From the NCBI RefSeq assembly GCF_039822625.1, contig NZ_JBDLLG010000014.1:62001-126000 (forward strand): a stretch of DNA of 64,000 nucleotides. The letters are read 5' to 3'. Positions 18,360-26,257 of this stretch are shown here, one piece after another. Made by a program: the position numbers and the translations under genes. Source of the stretch: Marinimicrobium locisalis. Lineage in GTDB: Bacteria > Pseudomonadota > Gammaproteobacteria > Pseudomonadales > Cellvibrionaceae. The notes under the pieces were generated by a model that saw nothing but the letters and a program-made list of their open reading frames with translations, had not been told where the DNA came from and made no database searches. How positions within the stretch are numbered: the stretch's first letter is position 1; every line of letters begins with the position of its first letter.

Positions 18360-20900
18360 ATGCCTATCAAAAAGTCCTATCTGAGCCTGCTTTTCTGGCT
18401 GTTTGTCGCCGGATCCGGCGCTTCACTCGTCGGTTTGGCGGGATTATACCTCTATCTCAGCCCCAAGTTGCCCCCGGTTGAAAGCCTGCGGCAAGTTCAA
18501 TTACAGACCCCTTTGAGGGTTTATTCAAGCGACGAGAAGCTAATTGGCGAGTTTGGTGAACAGCGTCGCACCCCGCTCTCGTTCGAAGAGCTCCCTGATC
18601 AATACATTAAAGCGTTATTATCCGCCGAAGATGCGGAATTTTACGACCATTCCGGCGTATCCATTAGGGGACTTTTGAGAGCTGCGTCACAATTATTGAA
18701 AACAGGCGCCATTCAGTCCGGCGGCAGCACGCTTACCATGCAGCTGGCGAGGGACTTTTTCCTCTCTCGGGATCAGGTCTTTTCCCGTAAATTCAACGAA
18801 ATCCTCCTGGCGCTGCAGATTGAGAACGAACTCTCAAAAGAAGAGATTCTCGAGCTCTTCAGCAACAAAATGTTCTTCGGCAACCGTGCCTACGGCATTC
18901 AGGCCGCCGCCCAGATCTACTATGGGAAGGACGCCGACGAGCTGAAACTGCATCAATGGGCCATGATTGTGGGCGTTTTGAAGGCTCCGTCCGCCTACAA
19001 CCCTCTGGCGAACCTGGAGCGGGCCATGATCCGCCGCAACTGGATTCTCGGGCGCATGCTGGAGCTGGGGCATATTGACCAAGCGACCTATGAAGTCGCG
19101 GTCAATACCCCGGACAACGCCCGCTACCACGGCGCCACACTGGAGCTTTACGCCCCCTATATCGCCGAATTGGCCCGGCGCGAAGCGATTGACCGCTTCG
19201 GGGACGAGGCTTATACCGCCGGCTACAAGGTGTACACCACCATTCACAGCCGATACCAGGCCGCCGCCCAGATGGCCGTGGTAGAAGGACTAATGACCTA
19301 CGACTGGCGCCATGGATACCGCGGACCGGAAGCCCAATGGGGAGAGCCCCCAAAAGATCTCAGCACCTGGGTTGAAGCGCTGGACGACCTCACCGCCTAT
19401 GGAGACCTGGAGCCCGCCGTGGTGACGGCGGTCGAGGACCAGTCCGCCGAGGTCCTGCTGGACACCGGTGAGACGCTGGAGCTGGGCTGGGACCAAGGCC
19501 TTTCCACGGCGCGCCGCTACATTAACGAAAACGCCCGAGGGGCCGCTCCCAAGACCGCCAGCGACGTGGTCAGCGTCGGCGACCTAATCCGGCTTTACCA
19601 GAGGGAGGGGGCCTGGCACCTGCGCCAGATTCCCGAGGCACAGGCTGCTCTGGTGGGCCTGGATCCGGAAAATGGCGCCATGCGATCCCTGGTGGGTGGC
19701 TTTGATTTTCACCAAAGCAACTTTAACCGGGCCCTGCAGGCGGAGCGCCAGCCCGGCTCGAGTTTCAAACCGTTCGTCTACACCGCTGCCCTGAAGAACG
19801 GGTTTACCCCCGCCACTCTGGTCAATGACTCGCCCATTGTCATTGAAGACGCCAGTTTGGAGGGCGCCTGGCGCCCCGAAAATGACGGTGGCACCTTTTT
19901 GGGACCGACCCGACTGCGCGAGGCGCTCTATCGCTCCCGCAACCTGGTTTCCATCCGGGTGCTGCGCAGCATCGGCATCGACGCCCTGCTTGAGACCCTT
20001 GGGCAATTTGGCTTCGAACCCGAGAAACTACCGCGCAACCTCTCACTGGCGCTCGGCAGCCACGCCCTCACGCCACTGGAAATGGCCCGCGGTTACGCTA
20101 TCTTTGCCAACGGCGGCTACCGGGTGGAGCCTTATCTCGTGGAAAGAATCGAGAATGTGGAAGGCGAGCCCATCCACCAGGCACGCCCCTTGACCGTATG
20201 CCGGGAGTGCGACCGCCAGCTCAGAGAGGAGCGGGAGCCGGAGAGCCTGGTAGCCGATATATTCACCGAACCACCTTCGCCGGAGGCCTCTTCTTCACAG
20301 TGGTCTGAGGTCGACGACAAAAACGACACCGTCGAACCCGAAACGCCCCTGGACCAGCCCACTCAGTTGATGCTGCTCGATGAAGCCGACGCGGTCATCC
20401 CCCCGCCCATTGCACCGCGAGTGCTGGACGAGCAGACCGCTTATATCATCGACTCCATGCTCCGGGATGTGATCTCGCGGGGTACCGGCCGTCGCGCCCG
20501 GGTTCTGGACCGCTCCGATATCGGGGGCAAAACCGGCACCACTAACGGCCCGATTGATGCGTGGTTCGCGGGCTACAGCCCCCATATCGTCACCGTGGCG
20601 TGGCTGGGTTTTGACCACTCCCAGAAGCTGGGCCGGGGCGAGTATGGGGGCAGCGCCGCTCTCCCCATCTGGATCAACTACATGCGTACGGCACTCTCGG
20701 ACAAGCCGGAGCGGGTTCGCCCCCAGCCCGAGGGCATTGTCACCGTTCGTATCGATCCAGAAAATGGTCGCCGCGCCCGACCCGGCGACCCCGATGCCAT
20801 TTTCGAGATTTTCCGGGCGGAGGAAGTGCCGCCTTACGACAGCAACGGCAATGGCGGCAGCACAAGAGAAGCCGAACAGCTGCCGGAAGAGCTATTCTAG
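18360..20900 (+). CDS. mrcA: Penicillin-binding protein 1A
   Basis: This bifunctional class A PBP (846 aa from ATG 18360) polymerises and cross-links peptidoglycan. The upstream ATG at 18309 overlaps a TATAAT (18305-18310) that looks like a -10, so I prefer 18360, which gives a standard start before the transmembrane helix (residues 8-32). The GT51 glycosyltransferase has SAEDAEFYDH near residue 88 and GGSTLTMQLARDF. The transpeptidase shows SSFK, SRN and KTGTT motifs in order. An inserted acidic, low-complexity stretch separates the last two. It is divergent from pilM, as in Pseudomonas and E. coli. Confidence 0.95.
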   Translation: MPIKKSYLSLLFWLFVAGSGASLVGLAGLYLYLSPKLPPVESLRQVQLQTPLRVYSSDEKLIGEFGEQRRTPLSFEELPDQYIKALLSAEDAEFYDHSGVSIRGLLRAASQLLKTGAIQSGGSTLTMQLARDFFLSRDQVFSRKFNEILLALQIENELSKEEILELFSNKMFFGNRAYGIQAAAQIYYGKDADELKLHQWAMIVGVLKAPSAYNPLANLERAMIRRNWILGRMLELGHIDQATYEVAVNTPDNARYHGATLELYAPYIAELARREAIDRFGDEAYTAGYKVYTTIHSRYQAAAQMAVVEGLMTYDWRHGYRGPEAQWGEPPKDLSTWVEALDDLTAYGDLEPAVVTAVEDQSAEVLLDTGETLELGWDQGLSTARRYINENARGAAPKTASDVVSVGDLIRLYQREGAWHLRQIPEAQAALVGLDPENGAMRSLVGGFDFHQSNFNRALQAERQPGSSFKPFVYTAALKNGFTPATLVNDSPIVIEDASLEGAWRPENDGGTFLGPTRLREALYRSRNLVSIRVLRSIGIDALLETLGQFGFEPEKLPRNLSLALGSHALTPLEMARGYAIFANGGYRVEPYLVERIENVEGEPIHQARPLTVCRECDRQLREEREPESLVADIFTEPPSPEASSSQWSEVDDKNDTVEPETPLDQPTQLMLLDEADAVIPPPIAPRVLDEQTAYIIDSMLRDVISRGTGRRARVLDRSDIGGKTGTTNGPIDAWFAGYSPHIVTVAWLGFDHSQKLGRGEYGGSAALPIWINYMRTALSDKPERVRPQPEGIVTVRIDPENGRRARPGDPDAIFEIFRAEEVPPYDSNGNGGSTREAEQLPEELF

Positions 20901-20939
20901 AGAGCCATCGTCACCTGAGGAGTGGGTCCGCCCAAGGGC

Positions 20940-21758
20940 TCACTCCCTTTCAATAGACAAGTCGTACCGACTGCGCACGCGAAGCAGCAGCGGCTTGAAG
21001 CCACGCTTCGCGGCCCGCGAATCCGACCGATCAATTACCCAGCCCCGCACCTCCAAGCTCCGACCTTCCAAAACCCCGGCGGTTTTCAGAGTCGGCCAAA
21101 GCTCGGCGGGTACGCGCACGACCAACGGGCCATTCAGTTCGAGCCATACCGAGCCACCCGCCTCGCTGATATCGGTCACTTCTCCGCGAAGGCGCTGAAA
21201 CCCAGCATCTTCCAGAGTTAGCGTTGCGGCGGGTTTCGGCTGCCAACCCTCATGCCCCCAAACACCCCGGTCGGCGCGACGAGCCTGAGCTTCCGCCCTG
21301 GCAAGACACGCCGCCAAGTGGGTATTGGGGGGAATCGCAATATGGAAGGCCATGCCTTCGCGCAACAAGGCCGCCTCCACGCTCTCACCGGTGGGCGTAA
21401 AAAGGTGCGCCAATGTTCGCCCGTAGTGATCTTTCCGCTCTTGGTCGTAGATCAGGGTAACCTCATCCAGCGGCGCCAGTTGGCGCTTCAGCTCCTGCTT
21501 TGCCGCCTCCGCCAACGGCTGGGCCGAGCGCCCTTCGCGGGCCAACTCCGGGGCATTCACGCCAATCAAGCGTACCCTTTGCCCGCTCTTAAGCCGAATA
21601 CTGTCGCCGTCCTGCACTTCGGCAACCACCGCCGTTTCGCGCGGAAGCGAGTCGGGCAGCGCACAAGCGAGAGCCTGCGCGGCCATTAGCCAGGCACAAA
21701 CAAAAACGCCGAGAGCTTTCACTCTCGGCGTTTTGTGTCGCTCGGGCTTTGAAGCCAT
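20940..21758 (-). CDS. Secreted thermonuclease-family (SNase) nuclease
   Basis: The 272-aa protein (ATG 21758) has an N-terminal hydrophobic export segment ending in AQALA, then an SNase-like OB fold: VQDGDSIRLKSGQRVRLIGV with the first catalytic arginine, an acidic residue in NAPELAREGR, and DHYGRTLAHL with the second arginine. The C-terminal 100 residues form an extra beta domain. The ATG is 4 nt after the rpmE stop and uses its tail (AAGGCG) as ribosome site. The rpmE terminator lies inside the signal-peptide codons. A GTG further in could start a shorter product. It probably degrades extracellular or periplasmic nucleic acid. Confidence 0.8.
   Translation of the reverse strand: MASKPERHKTPRVKALGVFVCAWLMAAQALACALPDSLPRETAVVAEVQDGDSIRLKSGQRVRLIGVNAPELAREGRSAQPLAEAAKQELKRQLAPLDEVTLIYDQERKDHYGRTLAHLFTPTGESVEAALLREGMAFHIAIPPNTHLAACLARAEAQARRADRGVWGHEGWQPKPAATLTLEDAGFQRLRGEVTDISEAGGSVWLELNGPLVVRVPAELWPTLKTAGVLEGRSLEVRGWVIDRSDSRAAKRGFKPLLLRVRSRYDLSIERE
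21703..21734 (-). terminator. rpmE terminator inside the next gene
   Basis: A 13-bp perfect stem (21703-21715 with 21722-21734) with a 6-nt loop is followed on the minus strand by TTTTTGTTTG. It should stop rpmE transcription, yet it lies within the first 20 codons of the downstream nuclease gene, which would make that gene dependent on read-through or on its own promoter. Confidence 0.7.
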
Positions 21759-21762
21759 CGCC

Positions 21763-21978
21763 TTACTTGGAAGCGATACGGCTACCGAAGCGCTTCTTGA
21801 AGCGATCGATGCGGCCGCCGGTGTCAACAATCTTCTGCTTGCCGGTGTAAAAGGGGTGGCATTCAGAGCACACGTCGACCTGGAAGTCGGTACCCAGCGT
21901 AGAGCGGGTTTTGATGGTGTTACCGCAACTGCAGGTAGCAGTCACGTCTTCGTATTTGGGGTGCAGATTCGCTTGCAT
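21763..21978 (-). CDS. rpmE: Ribosomal protein bL31
   Basis: The 71-aa large-subunit ribosomal protein starts at ATG 21978, giving the usual MQANLHPKYEDV beginning. It is the zinc-binding (C+) type, with cysteines in CSCGN and CSECHPFYTG. The start is preceded by AAGGCG and lies divergent from priA, as in Pseudomonas. It ends 4 nt before the nuclease ATG. Confidence 0.97.
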   Translation of the reverse strand: MQANLHPKYEDVTATCSCGNTIKTRSTLGTDFQVDVCSECHPFYTGKQKIVDTGGRIDRFKKRFGSRIASK

Positions 21979-22229
21979 GGTAAACGCCTTTCGTCTTTGT
22001 GCCGCCACCCGGTCTATCCCGCCCGCCAATAGCGATTCGGGGTTTTGCCGAGCACCGCACAACGGTTAATGGGTACGGCTTTTGGGAAGCCGCGCATAAT
22101 ACCAGAAACAACGGACAAAACAAGCACCCCCGCCGCGGCCGCGGGCCCTCGCCCCCACAATCATTCCTTGGGGCTCGCGAAGTACGGTATCCTGAGCGCC
22201 TTTTTGCACTAGCCGCACATCGGGAGCCC

Positions 22230-24437
22230 ATGTCCAGTCCTATCGTTCTCGAAATCGCCCTGCCCACGCCGCTGCGCCGTCGGTTTGACTACCTGCCACC
22301 AGCGGGCGTCGACCCAAAGACCCTGCGTGCAGGACAGCGCCTGAAGGTCCCCTTTGGCTCCCAGCGACTGGTGGGCCTGCTACTGCGCACAAAAAGTGAG
22401 TCTTCACTCCCATTGAAGCAGTTGCGCCCCGCCGACGCTCTGCTCGACGAGGCGCCCCTACTGCCGGACGAACTCTGGCAGTTGTGCCTTTGGGCCGCCG
22501 AGTACTATCAACACCCGATTGGCGACGCCCTAAGCACCGCCCTGCCGGTATTATTACGCCAGGGAGAAGCTGCCCGGGAACGAAGCGAACCCTACTGGCA
22601 GCTCACCACAGAAGGAAAAGGTCTTCCCGAAGGTGCCTTGAAGCGTGCCCCACGCCAAGCGGAACTGTTGGCGCTTCTCCAACAGCGCGGTGCTCTCAAC
22701 CGAGCCGACCTGTCCGTACTGGGCTTCAACCGCAGCCAGCTCAAGCCGCTGGAACAGAAGGGGCTGGTCGAGATGACGGAGCAAGTACTCACTCCCCCCG
22801 AAGCCTCCCACATCCTGCGAGAAGCACCCCTCACCCTGTCGGAAGAGCAGCGCGTTGCGCTGGAACAGATCCCGGAGAACGGCTTTTCCATCAGCCTACT
22901 GGATGGCAGCACCGGCAGCGGCAAAACCGAAATTTACCTACAAGCGATTGCCCGTACCCTGGCGCTCGGGCGCCAGGCGTTGGTATTGGTGCCGGAAATC
23001 GGCCTGACCCCCCAAACCCTGGCCCGTTTTCAGCGCCGCTTTGCCCAACCGGTGGTGGCCATGCACTCGGGCATGAATGACCGGGAACGGCTCGATGCCT
23101 GGCTCCAGGCGCGGGACGGCCGCGCGCGAATCGTGATCGGCACCCGCTCGGCCATTTTCACTCCCCTGGCCCAGCCCGGCATTCTTATTGTCGACGAAGA
23201 ACACGACAGCTCCTTCAAACAACAGGACGGCTTTCGTTATTCCGCCCGGGACCTGGCCGCCCTGCGCGCCAAGCGGATGGGCATCCCCCTGGTACTGGGC
23301 AGCGCCACCCCCGCTCTGGAAAGCCTGCACAACGCCCGTACCGGGCGCTACCAGTATCTGCGCCTGACCCACCGCGCCGGCAACGCTCGCCCGCCCGAGA
23401 TTCTGCTGCAGGACATCCGCCGCCGACCGCTGGAAGAAGGCCTCAGCGAGCAGACGTTAAACCAGATCCGCACCACCCTCGAGGATGGCAACCAAGTCCT
23501 GGTGTTTCTAAACCGCCGGGGCTACGCCCCCACCCTGGAGTGCACCGAATGCGGCTGGCTCGCCGAATGCGGTCACTGCGACACCCGCCTGACCATGCAC
23601 CAGACCCCGCGCCACCTGCACTGCCACCACTGCGACCACCAGCGCGCCGTGCCCCGCCACTGCCCGTCCTGCCAAAGCACCCGTCTGCAACCGGTGGGCC
23701 AGGGCACCGAGCGCAGCGAAGAAGCACTCCAACGCTACTTCCCCGACACACGAGTCCTGCGGGTGGACCGGGACTCCACCCGACAGAAACACGCCTTTCG
23801 GGACCTGATCGACGAAGTTCACAGGGGCGACCCCTGCATCCTGGTGGGCACCCAGATGTTAGCCAAAGGCCATCACTTCGCCGACGTCACCCTCGTCGTC
23901 ATTCTCGACGCCGACGCGGGATTGTTCAGCACGGACTTCCGCGGCCCGGAAAAAATGGGCCAACTCTTGCTTCAGGTCGCCGGCCGGGCGGGCCGGGCAG
24001 AGAAGCCGGGGCAGGTGATTATTCAGAGCCACCACGTGGAGCATCCGCTGATCCGCACGCTAGTGGAGCGGGGCTATCACGATTTCGCGGAGCTGATCCT
24101 GAGCGAACGACGACTGACGGGGCTGCCACCTTTCCGTCAGATGGCGCTGCTGCGGGCGGAGTCCAAACGCCCGGAGAATGCGGTGGCATTCCTCAAGCAA
24201 GCACGGGCGATAGCGGAGAAGCTGCATCCCCCGAATCACGAATTGGGTTACCTGGGGCCGCTACCGGCCATGCTGGAGAAGCGGGGGGACCGATACCGCT
24301 ACCAACTCCAGTTGAATGCCGCCAACCGAAAGGCGCTGCATTCGCTGCTGAGTCGTCTGACACTCGAATTGGAGCAACACCCCCTGGCGAAGCGAGCCCG
24401 CTGGTCGGTGGATGTGGATCCGCAGGATATGAGTTGA
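22230..24437 (+). CDS. priA: Primosomal replication-restart helicase PriA
   Basis: The 735-aa 3'-5' DNA helicase reloads the replisome at stalled forks. I chose ATG 22230 (GGGAG ribosome site) because the protein then begins MSSPIVLEIALPTPLRRRFDY, as PriA does; the longer frame upstream is intergenic. Walker A is GSTGSGKTEIY and Walker B DEEH. The zinc-binding insertion carries eight cysteines from CTECGWLAECGHC to HCPSCQS. In Pseudomonas argS follows directly; here a repeat-filled gap does. Confidence 0.96.
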   Translation: MSSPIVLEIALPTPLRRRFDYLPPAGVDPKTLRAGQRLKVPFGSQRLVGLLLRTKSESSLPLKQLRPADALLDEAPLLPDELWQLCLWAAEYYQHPIGDALSTALPVLLRQGEAARERSEPYWQLTTEGKGLPEGALKRAPRQAELLALLQQRGALNRADLSVLGFNRSQLKPLEQKGLVEMTEQVLTPPEASHILREAPLTLSEEQRVALEQIPENGFSISLLDGSTGSGKTEIYLQAIARTLALGRQALVLVPEIGLTPQTLARFQRRFAQPVVAMHSGMNDRERLDAWLQARDGRARIVIGTRSAIFTPLAQPGILIVDEEHDSSFKQQDGFRYSARDLAALRAKRMGIPLVLGSATPALESLHNARTGRYQYLRLTHRAGNARPPEILLQDIRRRPLEEGLSEQTLNQIRTTLEDGNQVLVFLNRRGYAPTLECTECGWLAECGHCDTRLTMHQTPRHLHCHHCDHQRAVPRHCPSCQSTRLQPVGQGTERSEEALQRYFPDTRVLRVDRDSTRQKHAFRDLIDEVHRGDPCILVGTQMLAKGHHFADVTLVVILDADAGLFSTDFRGPEKMGQLLLQVAGRAGRAEKPGQVIIQSHHVEHPLIRTLVERGYHDFAELILSERRLTGLPPFRQMALLRAESKRPENAVAFLKQARAIAEKLHPPNHELGYLGPLPAMLEKRGDRYRYQLQLNAANRKALHSLLSRLTLELEQHPLAKRARWSVDVDPQDMS

Positions 24438-24494
24438 TCACAATCACTCAAGCTTTTTGGCAGTGAACCAATACACTTCGCATTGAAGCGCTGC

Positions 24495-24594
24495 GGGGGA
24501 ATAGGGCTCTCCGAGACACGCCGTAAACCCATCCCTGGGGGCTCGATTACCCGCCGTCCAGGCGGGTAACGGTCTCGGAGAGCCCTATTCCCCC
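24495..24594 (-). repeat. Variable-arm stem-loop element 1 (core type A)
   Basis: Perfect 23-bp inverted arms (24495-24517 with 24572-24594) enclose a 54-nt core. Read on the minus strand the core ends in the family signature CCCAGGGATGGGTTTACGGCGT before the 3' arm begins GTC (positions 24518-24539). Inside are two further hairpins: a 9-bp TTACCCGCC/GGCGGGTAA stem and CCCA-GGGA-TGGG. The arm sequence differs from every other copy. It begins 58 bp after the priA stop, in antisense orientation. Confidence 0.85.
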
Positions 24595-24661
24595 TCCGCT
24601 GGCGCCAACGGACAATTGTTTTGAGATAGCAACCTTCCTCCATGGGCTCTATTAGCACTGA

Positions 24662-24820
24662 GGCCCGACGTGGGGTATACCGGTTGTAGACTCTCTGACG
24701 CCTACATGGATGTAGGTGCTAGAGCGACGCAGGAGCCAAAGCCGCGGCATGGATGCCGATGAGAAGCCCCCAGGGATGGGTTCACGGCGGGTCTACAACC
24801 GGTATACCCCACGGCGGGCC
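24662..24820 (+). repeat. Variable-arm stem-loop element 2 (core type B, long)
   Basis: The 30-nt arms 24662-24691 and 24791-24820 pair with one mismatch and enclose a 99-nt core. The core starts TCTCTGACGCC and ends TTCACGGCGG. It holds three internal palindromes: CCTACATGGATGTAGG, CGGCATGGATGCCG and CCCCAGGGATGGG. The 5' flank is GCACTGAGG and the 3' flank GGACGCGA. The core is nearly identical to that at 28172-28270, while the arms are not. Confidence 0.88.
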
Positions 24821-24840
24821 GGACGCGATGCTCCCACTAG

Positions 24841-24881
24841 CTTCACGGCGGGTCTCCGAGTGGTCTACCCCTCCTCCGGCC
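24841..24881 (+). repeat. Orphan 3' half of a variable-arm element
   Basis: CTTCACGGCGG at 24841-24851 matches the end of the family core and is followed by a 30-nt arm (24852-24881) that begins GTC, ends GGCC and is followed by GGACTTGA, all as in complete copies. No complementary 5' arm or core is present, so this is a truncated copy. Its arm fits the family arm pattern when reversed. Confidence 0.65.
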
Positions 24882-24997
24882 GGACTTGACGCACTGACGT
24901 TTAAAACATCCGAACAGCAAAAGCCTTTGAGACTGGCACCATCGACCGGTGGTGAGTACAATTGCTCGCGCTCTAACACGTCAGGCCCCACACCATC

Positions 24998-25579
24998 ATG
25001 ACCCGAGATTACGCCAAGAAAAGCCGCCCCGCCCCCCGGCGCAACCGCCCCAAAAGCCAAGTGCCCGGCTGGGTATGGCTATTCACCGGCCTCGTGCTCG
25101 GCGGCTTCATCGTATTCCTCGCGCGCCTGACCGACGTCAACGTTCCCGAACAGCCCCAACAAACCGCGCCCGAACCCGCCCCCAAAGTCGCGGAAGAACC
25201 CAAACCCGAAAAACAAGACACCCCCAAACCTCGCTTCGACTTCTACAAACTGCTGCGCGAAAGCGAAGTCATCGTACCCGCCACCGAACCGGCCGAAAGC
25301 CAGGCCAACAACGGCGGCGAACAGCAAGCCAGCATCGATGAATTCATCCTCCAAGTCGGCTCCTTCCGCAAATCCTCGGAAGCCGACAGCCTCCGCGCCC
25401 AACTACTATTGCTCAACCTCGACGCCTACACCGAGCAAGTGACCCTAAACAACAACGAAGTCTGGCACCGAGTCCTAGTGGGGCCATTCAGCAACCAATC
25501 ACGCCTTGCCAGCGCCCGCTCAACGCTCGTTTCCAACGACTACCACGCCCTGGTTCTCAAACGTAAGCGCGACGACTGA
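24998..25579 (+). CDS. SPOR-domain cell-division protein (FtsN-like)
   Basis: The 193-aa protein has a basic cytoplasmic N-terminus, one transmembrane helix (about 24-43, GWVWLFTGLVLGGFIVFLAR), a Pro/Glu/Lys-rich periplasmic linker, and a C-terminal SPOR domain (about 115-190, beginning FILQVGSFRKSSEA). This architecture and the place before hslVU match the Pseudomonas SPOR/FtsN-like protein at that locus. SPOR domains bind glycan strands at the division site. A classical Shine-Dalgarno sequence before ATG 24998 is weak. Confidence 0.85.
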   Translation: MTRDYAKKSRPAPRRNRPKSQVPGWVWLFTGLVLGGFIVFLARLTDVNVPEQPQQTAPEPAPKVAEEPKPEKQDTPKPRFDFYKLLRESEVIVPATEPAESQANNGGEQQASIDEFILQVGSFRKSSEADSLRAQLLLLNLDAYTEQVTLNNNEVWHRVLVGPFSNQSRLASARSTLVSNDYHALVLKRKRDD

Positions 25580-25611
25580 CCCCCCGCGGCAAAGCGGCGG
25601 CCTCGCCGCTG

Positions 25612-25640
25612 CTTGAAATCCCTTCGCCTTGCCCCCACTT
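25612..25640 (+). promoter_or_regulatory. Sigma32 (heat-shock) promoter of hslVU
   Basis: CTTGAAA (25612-25618), a 13-nt spacer and CCCCCACTT (25632-25640) match the sigma32 -35 CTTGAAA and -10 CCCCATNT with standard spacing, about 45 bp before the hslV start. Heat-shock control of hslVU is well established in enterobacteria. Confidence 0.75.
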
Positions 25641-25684
25641 CAGCCATTCACCACATCACACATTGGTTTGATTAAGGACGGCTT

Positions 25685-26224
25685 GTGGAACAATACCGAG
25701 GTACCACCATTCTCTCCGTGCGCCGTAACGGCCAAGTCGCCATCGGCGGCGACGGTCAGGTGTCCCTGGGCAACACCATTATGAAAGGCAACGCCCGCAA
25801 AGTCCGGCGCCTGTACAAAGACCAGGTGATCGCCGGGTTCGCCGGCGGTACCGCCGACGCCTTTACCCTATTCGAACGCTTCGAGGCAAAGCTTGAGGCC
25901 CACAACGGGCAACTAACCCGCGCCGCCGTGGAGCTGGCCAAAGACTGGCGCACCGAGCGGTCCCTGCGCCGCCTGGAAGCACTGCTGGCCGTGGCCAACG
26001 CCGAGGCCTCGCTGATCATCACCGGCAACGGCGATGTCATTCAGCCCGAAGACGACCTGATCGCCATCGGCTCCGGCGGCGCCTTCGCCCAATCGGCCGC
26101 GCGCGCCCTACTGGACAATACCGAACTGGATGCCAAACAAATCGTCGAAAAAGGGCTGACCATCGCCGGCGACGTCTGCATCTACACCAACCACAACCAG
26201 ACCATCGAAACCCTCGAGTACTGA
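25685..26224 (+). CDS. hslV: ATP-dependent protease subunit HslV
   Basis: The 179-aa peptidase forms a dodecamer with HslU and degrades unfolded regulators. It starts at GTG 25685 with an AAGGA ribosome site. The N-terminus reads MEQYRG-TTILSVRR, so the catalytic threonine is residue 7 after a six-residue propeptide, as in several other HslV proteins rather than the MTT start of E. coli. GDGQVSLGNTIMKGN and ITGNGDV are conserved. It is followed 33 bp later by hslU. Confidence 0.96.
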   Translation: MEQYRGTTILSVRRNGQVAIGGDGQVSLGNTIMKGNARKVRRLYKDQVIAGFAGGTADAFTLFERFEAKLEAHNGQLTRAAVELAKDWRTERSLRRLEALLAVANAEASLIITGNGDVIQPEDDLIAIGSGGAFAQSAARALLDNTELDAKQIVEKGLTIAGDVCIYTNHNQTIETLEY

Positions 26225-26257
26225 GGTTCGACGGCCTAAAGGACCAACGAGTTAGCT

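Larger units (their letters stand above)
24438..24997. other. Repeat-filled gap between priA and SPOR gene
   Basis: This 560-bp stretch has no gene. It contains two complete variable-arm stem-loop elements (24495-24594 and 24662-24820) in head-to-head orientation and one orphan 3' half (24841-24881). The argS gene found here in Pseudomonas is absent. No promoter for the following SPOR gene was recognised. Confidence 0.85.

Noticed and set aside
18305..18362. ATG 18309 as the start of PBP1a
   Set aside because: It overlaps a TATAAT box and would add 17 residues ahead of the membrane anchor; ATG 18360 gives the normal N-terminus.
23540..24466. 308-codon plus-strand frame inside priA
   Set aside because: It is a shifted frame within the conserved PriA coding sequence, very rich in Pro/Arg/Gly, and is a GC artefact.
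24495..24820. Reading the stem-loop elements as integron attC sites
   Set aside because: They lack the GTTRRRY / RYYYAAC core sites in the right place, do not flank cassettes, and no integron integrase gene is present. The arms are also longer and better paired than in attC.
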